Assembly: GCA_001695595.3 (NCBI GenBank)
Contig: MBPM02000189.1
Location: 1 to 64,000, forward strand
DNA: 64,000 nucleotides
Reading direction: 5' to 3'
DNA from: Plasmopara viticola
Taxonomy: Eukaryota; Oomycota; Peronosporomycetes; Peronosporales; Peronosporaceae
Below are positions 48,330-60,650 of this stretch, piece by piece. The notes below the pieces were generated by a model. That model was not told the DNA's origin, made no database searches, and worked only from the letters and a program-made list of their open reading frames with translations. Each line of letters starts with the position of its first letter. Positions within the stretch are counted from its first letter, which is position 1. The translations under genes were made by a program, and so were the position numbers.

Positions 48330-51300
48330 ATTGCGTCTGTGCACGTCTAAGAGGATAGAAAGAACGTTTCTGCTGACGAACTGCGTCTTAGTGCTTAAAT
48401 GAATTGAATATGCGCTTAGTTTTGACGCTTTTGCGTGTGTGAAAGTCTAGATGTTTCGAAAGAACGTAGCTTTGGTCGTACAGCGTCTCAGCGCTTAAAA
48501 AGGGTGAATATACTCCATGGTGTGTCTCTAATGCATCTGTGCACGTCTAAAGAGAAAGACAGGACGTATTTGTCGTCCCACATCATCTGAGCACTTTAAA
48601 AAAGCTGTTTCATGCTTCGTTGTGGCCATATTGCGTCTGTGCACGTCTTAGAGGATAGAAAGGACGTATCTGCTGACGTACAGCGTCTTAGCGCTTAAAT
48701 GAATTGAATATGCGCTTAGTTTTGACGCTATTGCTTGTGTGAACGTCAAGATAGATCGAAAGAACGTAGCTATGGTCGTACATCGTCTCAGCGCTTAAAG
48801 AAGGTAAGTATACACTTTGGTGTGTCTCTAATGCATCTGTACATGTCTTAAGAGATAGAAAGGACGTATCGGTCGTCACACACCATCTGAGCACTTAAAA
48901 AAAGCTGTTTCATGCTTCGTTGTGGCCCTATTTCGTCTGTGCACGTCCACGATGATAGAAAGGACGTATCTGCTGACGTACAGCGTCTTAACGCTTAAAT
49001 GAATGAATATGCGCTTAGTTTTGACGCTAATGGGTCTGTAAAAGTCTAGTTAGATCGAAAGAACGTAGCAATGGTCGTACATTGTCTCAGCGCTAAAAAG
49101 GGTAAGTATACACTTTGGTGTGTCTCTAATGCATCTGTGCACGTCTAAAGAAATAGAAGGAACGTATTTGTTGTCCCACAACATCAAGGCACTTTAGAAA
49201 AGCTGTTTCATGCTTCGTTGTGGCCCTATTGCGTCTGTGCACGTCCACGATGATAGAAAGGACGTATCTGCTGACGTACAGCGTCTTAACGCTTAAATGA
49301 ATGAATATGCGGTTTCTTGTGACCCTATTGCGTCTGTAAAAGTCTAGATAGATCGAAAGAACGTAGCAATGGTCGTACATCGTCTCAGCGCTAAAAAGGG
49401 TAAGTATACACTTTGGTGTGTCTCTAATGCATCTGTGCACGTCTAAAGAGATAGAAGGAACGTATTTGTTGTCCCACAACATCAAGGCACTTTAGAAAAG
49501 CTGTTTCATGCTTCGTTGTGGCCCTATTGCGTCTGTGCACGTCTAAGAGGATAGAAAGGACGTTTCTGCTGACGTACTGCGCCTTAGGCTTAATGAATTG
49601 AATATGCGCTTAGTTTTGACGCTTTTCGGTGTGTGAAAGTCTAGATATATCGAAAGAACGAAGCTTTGGTCGTACAGCGTCTCAGCGCTTAAAAAGGGTG
49701 AGTATACTCTTTGGTGTGTCGCTAATGCATCTGTGCACGTCTAAAGAGAAAGAAAGGACGTATCTGTCGTCCCACATCATCTGAGCACTTTAAAAAAGGT
49801 GTTTCATGCTTCGTTGTGGCCCTATTGCGTCTGTGCACGTCTAAGAGGATAGAAAGGACGTATCTGCTGACGTAGAGCATCTTAGCGCTTAAATAAATTA
49901 AATATGCGCTTAGTTTTGACGCTATTGCGTGTGTGAACGTCTAGATAGATCGAAAGAACGTAGCTATGGTCGTACATCGTCTCAGCGCTAAAAAGGGTAA
50001 GTATACACTTTGGTGTGTCTCTAATGCATCTGTGCACGTCTAAAGAAATAGAAGGAACGTATTTGTTGTCCCACAACATCAAGGCACTTTAGAAAAGCTG
50101 TTTCATGCTTCGTTGTGGCCCTATTGCGTCTGTGCACGTCTAAGAGGATAGAAAGAACGTTTCTGCTGACGAACTGCGTCTTAGTGCTTAAATGAATTGA
50201 ATATGCGCTTAGTTTTGACGCTAATGGGTCTGTAAAAGTCTAGTTAGATCGAAAGAACGTAGCTTTGGTCGTACAGCGTCTCAGCGCTTAAAAAGGGTGA
50301 ATATACTCTTTGGTGTGGCTCTAATGCATCTGTGCACGTCTAAAGAGAAAGAAAGGACGTATTTGTCGTCCCACATCATCTGAGCTGTTCTATGCTTCGT
50401 TGTGGCCATATTGCGTCTGTGCACGTCTTAGAGGATAGAAAGGATGTATCTGCTGACGTACAGCGTCTTAGCGCTTAAATGAATTGAATATGCGCTTAGT
50501 TTTGACGCTATTGCTTGTGTGAACGTCAAGATAGATCGAAAGAACGTAGCTATGGTCGTACATCGTCTCAGCGCTTAAAGAAGGAAAGTATACACTTTGG
50601 TGTGTCTCTAATGCATCTGTACATGTCTTAAGAGATAGAAAGGACGTATCGGTTGTCCCACACCATCTGAGCACTTTAGAAAAGCTCTTTCATGCTTCGT
50701 TGTCTGAACGCTTAAATGAATGAATATGCGCTTTCTTGTGACCCTATTGCGTCTGTAAAAGTTTTGATAGATCGAAAGAACGTAGCAATGGTCGTACATC
50801 GTCTCAGCGCTAAAAAGGGTAAGTATACACTTTGGTGTGTCTCTAATGCATCTGTGCACGTCTTAAGAGAAAGAAATGACGTATCGGTCGTCCCACACCA
50901 TCTGAGCACTTTAGAAAAGCTGTTTCATGCTTCGTTGTGGCCATATTGCGTCTGTGCACGTCTAAGAGGATAGAAAGCACGTTTCTGCTGACGAACTGCG
51001 TCTTAGTGCTTAAATGAATTGAATATGCGCTTAGTTTTGACGCTTTTGCGTGTGTGAAAGTCTAGATGTTTCGAAAGAACGTAGCTATGGTCGTACAGCG
51101 TCTCAGCGCTTAAAAAGGGTGAATATACTCCATGGTGTGTCTCTAATGCATCTGTGCACGTCTAAAGAGAAAGACAGGACGTATTTGTCGTCCCACATCA
51201 TCTGAGCACTTTAAAAAAGCTGTTTCATGCTTCGTTGTGGCCATATTGCGTCTGTGCACGTCTTAGAGGATAGAAAGGACGTATCTGCTGACGTACAGCG

Positions 51301-51720
51301 TCTTAGCGCTTAAATGAATTGAATATGCGCTTAGTTTTGACGCTATTGCTTGTGTGAACGTCAAGATAGATCGAAAGAACGTAGCTATGGTCGTACATCG
51401 TCTCAGCGCTTAAAGAAGGTAAGTATACACTTTGGTGCGTCTCTAATGCATCTGTACATGTCTTAAGAGATAGAAAGGACGTATCGGTCGTCACACACCA
51501 TCTGAGCACTTTAAAAAAGCTGTTTCATGCTTCGTTGTGGCCCTATTTCGTCTGTGCACGTCCACGATGATAGAAAGGACGTATCTGCTGACGTACAGCG
51601 TCTTAACGCTTAAATGAATGAATATGCGCTTAGTTTTGACGCTAATGGGTCTGTAAAAGTCTAGTTAGATCGAAAGAACGTAGCAATGGTCGTACATTGT
51701 CTCAGCGCTAAAAAGGGTAA
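48330..51720 (-). repeat. Duplicated segment, 2,615-bp offset
   Basis: TACTCCATGGTGTGTC occurs at 48,511 and 51,126 (offset 2,615), and I saw it nowhere else. GTCTAGATGTTTCGAAAG and GAAAGACAGGACG accompany it in both copies. The following T3 derivative GTCACACACC also keeps this spacing. The matching stretch spans about two to four HORs. Confidence 0.72.
50695..50715 (-). other. 63-bp deletion across the A'/C' border
   Basis: TTCGTTGT is joined to CTGAACGCTTAAATG. Intact neighbours have 63 bp between these points. The same junction is found at 54,190-54,210, which marks that copy as a duplicate. Confidence 0.85.
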
Positions 51721-54187
51721 GTATACACTTTGGTGTGTCTCTAATGCATCTGTGCACGTCTAAAGAAATAGAAGGAACGTATTTGTTGTCCCACAACATC
51801 AAGGCACTTTAGAAAAGCTGTTTCATGCTTCGTTGTGGCCCTATTGCGTCTGTGCACGTCCACGATGATAGAAAGGACGTATCTGCTGACGTACAGCGTC
51901 TTAACGCTTAAATGAATGAATATGCGCTTAGTTTTGACGCTAATGGGTCTGTAAAAGTCTAGTTAGATCGAAAGAACGTAGCAATGGTCGTACATTGTCT
52001 CAGCGCTAAAAAGGGTAAGTATACACTTTGGTGTGTCTCTAATGCATCTGTGCACGTCTAAAGAGATAGAAGGAACGTATTTGTTGTCCCACAACATCAA
52101 GGCACTTTAGAAAAGCTGTTTCATGCTTCGTTGTGGCCCTATTGCGTCTGTGCACGTCTAAGAGGATAGAAAGGACGTTTCTGCTGACGAACTGCGTCTT
52201 AGTGCTTAAATGAATTGAATATGCGCTTAGTTTTGACGCTTTTGCGTGTGTGAAAGTCTAGATATATCGAAAGAACGTAGCTATGGTCGTACAGCGTCTC
52301 AGCGCTTAAAAAGGGTGAGTATACTCTTTGGTGTGTCTCTAATGCATCTGTGCACGTCTAAAGAGAAAGAAAGGACGTATCTGTCGTCCCACATCATCTG
52401 AGCACTTTAAAAAGCTGTTTCATGCTTCGTTGTGGCCCTATTGCGTCTGTGCACGTCACGATGATAGAAAGGACGTATCTGCTGACGTACAGCGTCTTAA
52501 CGCTTAAATGAATGAATATGCGCTTTTTTGACGCTATTGGGTCTGTAAAAGTCTAGTTAGATCGAAAGAACGTAGCAATGGTCGTACATTGTCTCAGCGC
52601 TAAAAAGGGTAAGTATACACTTTGGTGTGTCTCTAATGCATCTGTGCACGTCTAAAGAATAGAAGGAACGTATTTGTTGTCCCACAACATCAAGGCACTT
52701 TAGAAAAGCTGTTTCATGCTTCGTTGTGGCCCTATTGCGTCTGTGCACGTCCACGATGATAGAAAGGACGTATCTGCTGACGTACAGCGTCTTAACGCTT
52801 AAATGAATGAATATGCGGTTTCTTGTGACCCTATTGCGTCTGTAAAAGTCTAGATAGATCGAAAGAACGTAGCAATGGTCGTACATCGTCTCAGCGCTAA
52901 AAAGGGTAAGTATACACTTTGGTGTGTCTCTAATGCATCTGTGCACGTCTAAAGAGATAGAAGGAACGTATTTGTTGTCCCACAACATCAAGGCACTTTA
53001 GAAAAGCTGTTTCATGCTTCGTTGTGGCCCTATTGCGTCTGTGCACGTCTAAGAGGATAGAAAGGACGTTCTGCTGACGTACTGCGCCTTAGTGCTTTAA
53101 TGAATTGAATATGCGCTTAGTTTTGACGCTATTGCGTGTGTGAACGTCTAGATAGATCGAAAGAACGTAGCTATGGTCGTACAGCGTCTCAGCGCTTAAA
53201 AAGGGTGAGTATACTCTTTGGTGTGTCTCTAATGCATCTGTGCACGTCTAAAGAGAAAGAAAGGACGTATCTGTCGTCCCACATCATCTGAGCACTTTAA
53301 AAAGCTGTTTCATGCTTCGTTGTGGCCCTATTGCGTCTGTGCACGTCTAAGAGGATAGAAAGGACGTATCTGCTGACGTAGAGCGTCTTAGCGCTTAAAT
53401 GAATTAAATATGCGCTTAGTTTTGACGCTATTGCGTGTGTGAACGTCTAGATAGATCGAAAGAACGTAGCTATGGTCGTACATCGTCTCAGCGCTAAAAA
53501 GGGTAAGTATACACTTTGGTGTGTCTCTAATGCATCTGTGCACGTCTAAAGAAATAGAAGGAACGTATTTGTTGTCCCACAACATCAAGGCACTTTAGAA
53601 AAGCTGTTTCATGCTTCGTTGTGGCCCTATTGCGTCTGTGCACGTCTAAGAGGATAGAAAGACGTTCTGCTGACGAACTGCGTCTTAGTGCTTAAATGAA
53701 TTGAATATGCGCTTAGTTTTGACGCTATGGGTCTGTAAAGTCTAGTTAGATCGAAAGAACGTAGCTTGGTCGTACAGCGTCTCAGCGCTTAAAAAGGGTG
53801 AATATACTCTTTGGTGTGCTCTAATGCATCTGTGCACGTCTAAAGAGAAGAAAGGACGTATTTGTCGTCCCACATCATCTGAGCTGTTCATGCTTCGTTG
53901 TGGCCATATTGCGTCTGTGCACGTCTAGAGGATAGAAAGGACGTATCTGCTGACGTACAGCGTCTTAGCGCTTAAATGAATTGAATATGCGCTTAGTTTT
54001 GACGCTATTGCTTGTGTGAACGTCAGATAGATCGAAAGAACGTAGCTATGGTCGTACATCGTCTCAGCGCTTAAAGAAGGAAGTATACACTTTGGTGTGT
54101 CTCTAATGCATCTGTACATGTCTTAAGAGATAGAAAGGACGTATCGGTTGTCCCACACATCTGAGCACTTTAGAAAAGCTCTTTCAT

Positions 54188-54210
54188 GCTTCGTTGTCTG
54201 AACGCTTAAA
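54188..54210 (-). other. 63-bp deletion across the A'/C' border, second copy
   Basis: Identical junction to 50,701, located 3,494 bp later in the same relative place of the 12-HOR super-repeat. Confidence 0.85.
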
Positions 54211-57049
54211 TGAATGAATATGCGCTTTCTTGTGACCTATTGCGTCTGTAAAAGTTAGATAGATCGAAAGAACGTAGCAATGGTCGTACATCGTCTCAGC
54301 GCTAAAAAGGGTAAGTATACACTTTGGTGTGTCTCTAATGCATCTGTGCACGTCTAAAGAGAAGAAAGGACGTATCGTCGTCCCACACATCAGCACTTTA
54401 GAAAAGCTGTTTCATGCTTCGTTGTGGCCATATTGCGTCTGTGCACGTCTAAGAGGATAGAAAGGACGTTCTGCTGACGTAACTGCGTCTTAGTGCTTAA
54501 ATGAATTGAATATGCGCTTAGTTTTGACGCTTTGCGTGTGTGAAAGTCTAGATAGATCGAAAGAACGTAGCTATGGTCGTACATCGTCTCAGCGCTTAAA
54601 GAGGGTAAGTATACACTTTGGTGTGTCTCTAATGCATCTGTGCACGTCTAAAGAGAAAGAAAGGACGTATTTGTTGTCCCACATCATCTGAGCACTTTAA
54701 AAAAGCTGTTTCATGCTTCGTTGTGGCCATATTGCGTCTGTGCACGCCTGAGAGGATAGAAAGGACGTATCTGCTGACGTACAGCGTCTTAGCGCTTAAA
54801 TGAATTGAATATGCGCTTAGTTTTGACGCTATTGCGTGTGTGAACGTCTAGATAGATCGAAAGAACGTAGCTATGGTCGTACATCGTCTCAGCGCTTAAA
54901 GAAGGTAAGTATACACTTTGGTGTGTCTCTAATGCATCTGTACGTCTAAGAGATAGAAAGGACGTATCGGTCGTCACACACATCTGAGCACTTTAAAAAG
55001 CTGTTTCATGCTTCGTTGTGGCCCTATTGCGTCTGTGCACGTCTAAGAGGATAGAAAGGACGTATCTGCTGACGTACAGCGTCTTAACGCTTAAATGAAT
55101 GAATATGCGCTTAGTTTTGACGCTATGGGTCTGTAAAAGTCTAGTAGATCGAAAGAACGTAGCAATGGTCGTACATTGTCTCAGCGCTAAAAAGGGTAAG
55201 TATACACTTTGGTGTGTCTCTAATGCATCTGTGCACGTCTAAAGAAATAGAAGGAACGTATTTGTTGTCCCACAACATCAAGGCACTTTAGAAAAGCTGT
55301 TTCATGCTTCGTTGTGGCCCTATTGCGTCTGTGCACGTCTAAGAGGATAGAAAGGACGTTTCTGCTGACGAACTGCGTCTTAGTGCTTAAATGAATTGAA
55401 TATGCGCTTAGTTTTGACGCTATGGGTCTGTAAAGTCTAGTTAGATCGAAAGAACGTAGCTTTGGTCGTACAGCGTCTCAGCGCTTAAAAAGGGTGAATA
55501 TACTCTTTGGTGTGTCTCTAATGCATCTGTGCACGTTAAAGAGATAGAAGGAACGTATTTGTTGTCCCACAACATCAAGGCACTTTAGAAAAGCTGTTTC
55601 ATGCTTCGTTGTGGCCTATTGCGTCTGTGCACGTCTAAGAGGATAGAAAGGACGTTTCTGCTGACGAACTGCGTCTTAGTGCTTAAATGAATTGAATATG
55701 CGCTTAGTTTTGACGCTTTGCGTGTGTGAAAGTCTAGATGATCGAAAGAACGTAGCTTGGTCGTACAGCGTCTCAGCGCTTAAAAAGGGTGAATATACTC
55801 TTTGGTGTGTCTCTAATGCATCTGTGCACGTCTAAAGAGAAGAAGGACGTATTTGTCGTCCCACATCATCTGAGCACTTTAAAAAGCTGTTTCATGCTTC
55901 GTTGTGGCCTATTGCGTCTGTGCACGTCTAAGAGGATAGAAAGGACGTATCTGCTGACGTACAGCGTCTTAGCGCTTAAATGAATTGAATATGCGCTTAG
56001 TTTTGACGCTATTGCTTGTGTGAACGTCAAGATAGATCGAAAGAACGTAGCTATGGTCGTACATCGTCTCAGCGCTTAAAGAAGGTAAGTATACACTTTG
56101 GTGTGTCTCTAATGCATCTGTACATGTCTTAAGAGATAGAAAGGACGTATCGGTCGTCACACACCATCTGAGCACTTAAAAAAAGCTGTTTCATGCTTCG
56201 TTGTGGCCCTATTTCGTCTGTGCACGTCTGATGATAGAAAAACGTATCTGCTGACGTACAGCGTCTTAACGCTTAAATGAATGAATATGCGCTTAGTTTT
56301 GACGCTAATGGGTCTGTAAAAGTCTAGTAGATCGAAAGAACGTAGCTTTGGTCGTACAGCGTCTCAGCGCTTAAAAAGGGTGAATATACTCTTTGGTGTG
56401 TCTCTAATGCATCTGTGCACGTTAAAGAGATAGAAGGAACGTATTTGTTGTCCCACAACATCAAGGCACTTTAGAAAAGCTGTTTCATGCTTCGTTGTGG
56501 CCCTATTGCGTCTGTGCACGTCTAAGAGGATAGAAAGGACGTTTCTGCTGACGAACTGCGTCTTAGTGCTTAAATGAATTGAATATGCGCTTAGTTTTGA
56601 CGCTTTTGCGTGTGTGAACGTCTAGATAGATCGAAAGAACGTAGCTATGGTCGTACATCGTCTCAGCGCTTAAAGAAGGTAAGTATACACTTTGGTGTGT
56701 CTCTAATGCATCTGTACATGTCTTAAGAGATAGAAAGGACGTATCGGTCGTCCCACACCATCTGAGCACTTTAAAAAAGCTGTTTCATGCTTCGTTGTGG
56801 CCCTATTGCGTCTGTGCACGTCTTAGAGATAGAAAGGACGTATCTGCTGACGTACAGCGTCTTAACGCTTAAATGAATGAATATGCGCTTAGTTTTGACG
56901 CTAATGGGTCTTTTAAAGTCTAGTTAGATCGAAAGAACGTAGCAATGGTCGTACATCGTCTCAGCGCTAAAAAGGGTAAGTATACACTTTGGTGTGTCTC
57001 CAATGCATCTGTGCACGTCTAAAGAAATAGAAGGAACGTATTTGTTGTC

Positions 57050-60000
57050 CCACAACATCAAGGCACTTTAGAAAAGCTGTTTCATGCTTCGTTGTGGCCC
57101 TATTGCGTCTGTGCACGTCTAAGAGGATAGAAAGACGTTCTGCTGACGAACTGCGTCTTAGTGCTTAAATGAATTGAATATGCGCTTAGTTTTGACGCTT
57201 TGCGTGTGTGAAAGTCTAGATGATCGAAAGAACGTAGCTTGGTCGTACAGCGTCTCAGCGCTTAAAAAGAGTGAGTATACTCTTTGGTGTGTCTCTAATG
57301 CATCTGTGCACGTCTAAAGAGAAAGAAAGGACGTATTTGTTGTCCCACATCATCTGAGCACTTTAAAAAGCTGTTTCATGCTTCGTTGTGGCCCTATTGC
57401 GTCTGTGCACGTCTGAGGATAGAAAGGACGTATCTGCTGACGTACAGCGTCTTAGCGCTTAAATGAATTGAATATGCGCTTAGTTTTGACGCTATTGCTT
57501 GTGTGAACGTCAAGATAGATCGAAAGAACGTAGCAATGGTCGTACATCGTCTCAGCGCTAAAAAGGGTAAGTATACACTTTGGTGTGTCTCTAATGCATC
57601 TGTGCACGTCTAAAGAGATAGAAGGAACGTATTTGTTGTCCCACAACATCAAGGCACTTTAGAAAAGCTGTTTCATGCTTCGTTGTGGCCCTATTGCGTC
57701 TGTGCACGTCTAAGAGGAAAGAGAGGACGTTTCTGCTGACGTACTGCGTCTTAACGCTTAAATGAATGAATATGCGGTTTCTTGTGACCCTATTGCGTGT
57801 GTGAACGTCTAGATAGATCGAAAAACGTAGCAATGGTCGTACATCGTCTCAGCGCTAAAAAGGGTAAGTATACACTTTGGTGTGTCTCTAATGCATCTGT
57901 GCACGTCTAAAGAGATAGAAGGACGTATTTGTTGTCCCACAACATCAAGGCACTTTAAAAAGCTGTTTCATGCTTCGTTGTGGCCATATTTCGTCTGTGC
58001 ACGTCTAGAGGATAGAAAGGACGTATCTGCTGACGTACAGCGTCTTAGCGCTTAAATGAATTGAATATGCGCTTAGTTTTGACGCTATTGCTGTGTGAAC
58101 GTCTAGATAGATCGAAAGAACGTAGCTATGGTCGTACATCGTCTCAGCGCTTAAAGAAGGTAAGTATACACTTTGGTGTGTCTCTAATGCATCTGTACAT
58201 GTCTTAAGAGATAGAAAGGACGTATCGGTCGTCACACACATCTGAGCACTTTAAAAAGCTGTTTCATGCTTCGTTGTGGCCCTATTGCGTCTGTGCACGT
58301 CACGAGATAGAAAGGACGTATCTGCTGACGTACAGCGTCTTAACGCTTAAATGAATGAATATGCGCTTAGTTTTGACGCTAATGGGTCTGTAAAAGTCTA
58401 GTTAGATCGAAAGAACGTAGCTTTGGTCGTACAGCGTCTCAGCGCTTAAAAAGGGTGAATATACTCTTTGGTGTGTCTCTAATGCATCTGTGCACGTTAA
58501 AGAGATAGAAGGACGTATTTGTTGTCCCACAACATCAAGGCACTTTAGAAAAGCTGTTTCATGCTTCGTTGTGGCCCTATTGCGTCTGTGCACGTCTAAG
58601 AGGATAGAAAGGACGTTTCTGCTGACGAACTGCGTCTTAGTGCTTAAATGAATTGAATATGCGCTTAGTTTTGACGCTTTTGCGTGTGTGAACGTCTAGA
58701 TAGATCGAAAGAACGTAGCTATGGTCGTACATCGTCTCAGCGCTTAAAGAAGGTAAGTATACACTTTGGTGTGTCTCTAATGCATCTGTACATGTCTAAG
58801 AGATAGAAAGGACGTATCGGTCGTCCCACACATCTGAGCACTTTAAAAAGCTGTTTCATGCTTCGTTGTGGCCCTATTGCGTCTGTGCACGTCTAAGAGA
58901 TAGAAAGGACGTATCTGCTGACGTACAGCGTCTTACGCTTAAATGAATTGAATATGCGCTTAGTTTTGACGCTAATGGGTCTTTTAAAGTCTAGTTAGAT
59001 CGAAAGAACGTAGCAATGGTCGTACATCGTCTCAGCGCTAAAAAGGGTAAGTATACACTTTGGTGTGTCTCCAATGCATCTGTGCACGTCTAAAGAAATA
59101 GAAGGACGTATTTGTTGTCCCACAACATCAAGGCACTTTAGAAAAGCTGTTTCATGCTTCGTTGTGGCCCTATTGCGTCTGTGCACGTCTAAGAGGATAG
59201 AAAGGACGTTTCTGCTGACGTACTGCGCCTTAGTGCTTTAATGAATTGAATATGCGCTTAGTTTTGACGCTATTGCGTGTGTGAAAGTCTAGATGTTTCG
59301 AAAGAACGTAGCTTTGGTCGTACAGCGTCTCAGCGCTTAAAAAGGGTGAGTATACTCTTTGGTGTGTCTCTAATGCATCTGTGCACGTCTAAAGAGAAGA
59401 AAGGACGTATTTGTTGTCCCACATCATCTGAGCACTTTAAAAAAGCTGTTTCATGCTTCGTTGTGGCCCTATTGCGTCTGTGCACGTCTAAGAGGATAGA
59501 AAGGACGTATCTGCTGACGTACAGCGTCTTAGCGCTTAAATGAATTGAATATGCGCTTAGTTTTGACGCTATTGCTTGTGTGAACGTCAAGATAGATCGA
59601 AAGAACGTAGCAATGGTCGTACATCGTCTCAGCGCTAAAAAGGGTAAGTATACACTTTGGTGTGTCTCTAATGCATCTGTGCACGTCTAAAGAGATAGAA
59701 GGAACGTATTTGTTGTCCCACAACATCAAGGCACTTTAGAAAAGCTGTTTCATGCTTCGTTGTGGCCCTGTTGCGTCTGTGCACGTCTAAGAGGAAAGAG
59801 AGGACGTTTCTGCTGACGTACTGCGTCTTAACGCTTAAATGAATGAATATGCGGTTTCTTGTGACCCTATTGCGTGTGTGAACGTCTAGATAGATCGAAA
59901 GAACGTAGCAATGGTCGTACATCGTCTCAGCGCTAAAAAGGGTAAGTATACACTTTGGTGTGTCTCTAATGCATCTGTGCACGTCTAAAGAGATAGAAGG

Positions 60001-60650
60001 ACGTATTTGTTGTCCCACACATCAAGGCACTTTAGAAAAGCTGTTTCATGCTTCGTTGTGGCCATATTTCGTCTGTGCACGTCTTAGAGGATAGAAAGGA
60101 CGTATCTGCTGACGTACAGCGTCTTAGCGCTTAAATGAATTGAATATGCGCTTAGTTTTGACGCTATTGCTTGTGTGAACGTCAAGATAGATCGAAAGAA
60201 CGTAGCTATGGTCGTACATCGTCTCAGCGCTTAAAGAAGGTAAGTATACACTTTGGTGTGTCTCTAATGCATCTGTACATGTCTTAAGAGATAGAAAGGA
60301 CGTATCGGTCGTCACACACCATCTGAGCACTTAAAAAAAGCTGTTTCATGCTTCGTTGTGGCCCTATTTCGTCTGTGCACGTCTAGAGATAGAAAGGACG
60401 TATCTGCTGACGTACAGCGTCTTAACGCTTAAATGAATGAATATGCGCTTAGTTTTGACGCTAATGGGTCTGTAAAAGTCTAGTTAGATCGAAAGAACGT
60501 AGCAATGGTCGTACATCGTCTCAGCGCTAAAAAGGGTAAGTATACACTTTGGTGTGTCTCTAATGCATCTGTGCACGTCTAAAGAGATAGAAGGAACGTA
60601 TTTGTTGTCCCACAACATCAAGGCACTTTAGAAAAGCTGTTTCATGCTTC
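57050..60650 (-). repeat. Two copies of a 2,077-bp, 7-HOR super-repeat
   Basis: The subtype order T1 T2 T1 T1 T3 T1 T3 at ~57.05-58.83 kb is followed by T1 T2 T1 T1 T3 T1 from ~59.13 kb. The rare GAGGAAAGAGAGGACG occurs near 57,715 and 59,792. Reading frames in the two copies (57,452 and 59,529) encode the same 66 residues at an offset of 2,077. Confidence 0.78.

Larger units (their letters stand above)
49770..55880 (-). repeat. Two copies of a ~3.5-kb, 12-HOR super-repeat
   Basis: The subtype order T2 T1 T2(short) T3 T3 T2 T3 T1 T1 T2 starts at ~49,770 and again at ~53,280. Anchors are the short A' variant TGAGCTGTTC at 50,381 and 53,880 (offset 3,499) and the deletion junction TGTCTGAACGCTTAAATG at 50,701 and 54,195 (offset 3,494). 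The second copy is shorter by many 1-2 base deletions and diverges after ~55.9 kb. Confidence 0.8.

Noticed and set aside
52557..52991. 144-aa minus-strand frame and the recurring 119-aa frames (24081, 44739, 46433, 47331, 49126)
   Set aside because: Their similarity reflects HOR duplication. Length varies with single-base indels in the repeat, not with conserved gene ends.
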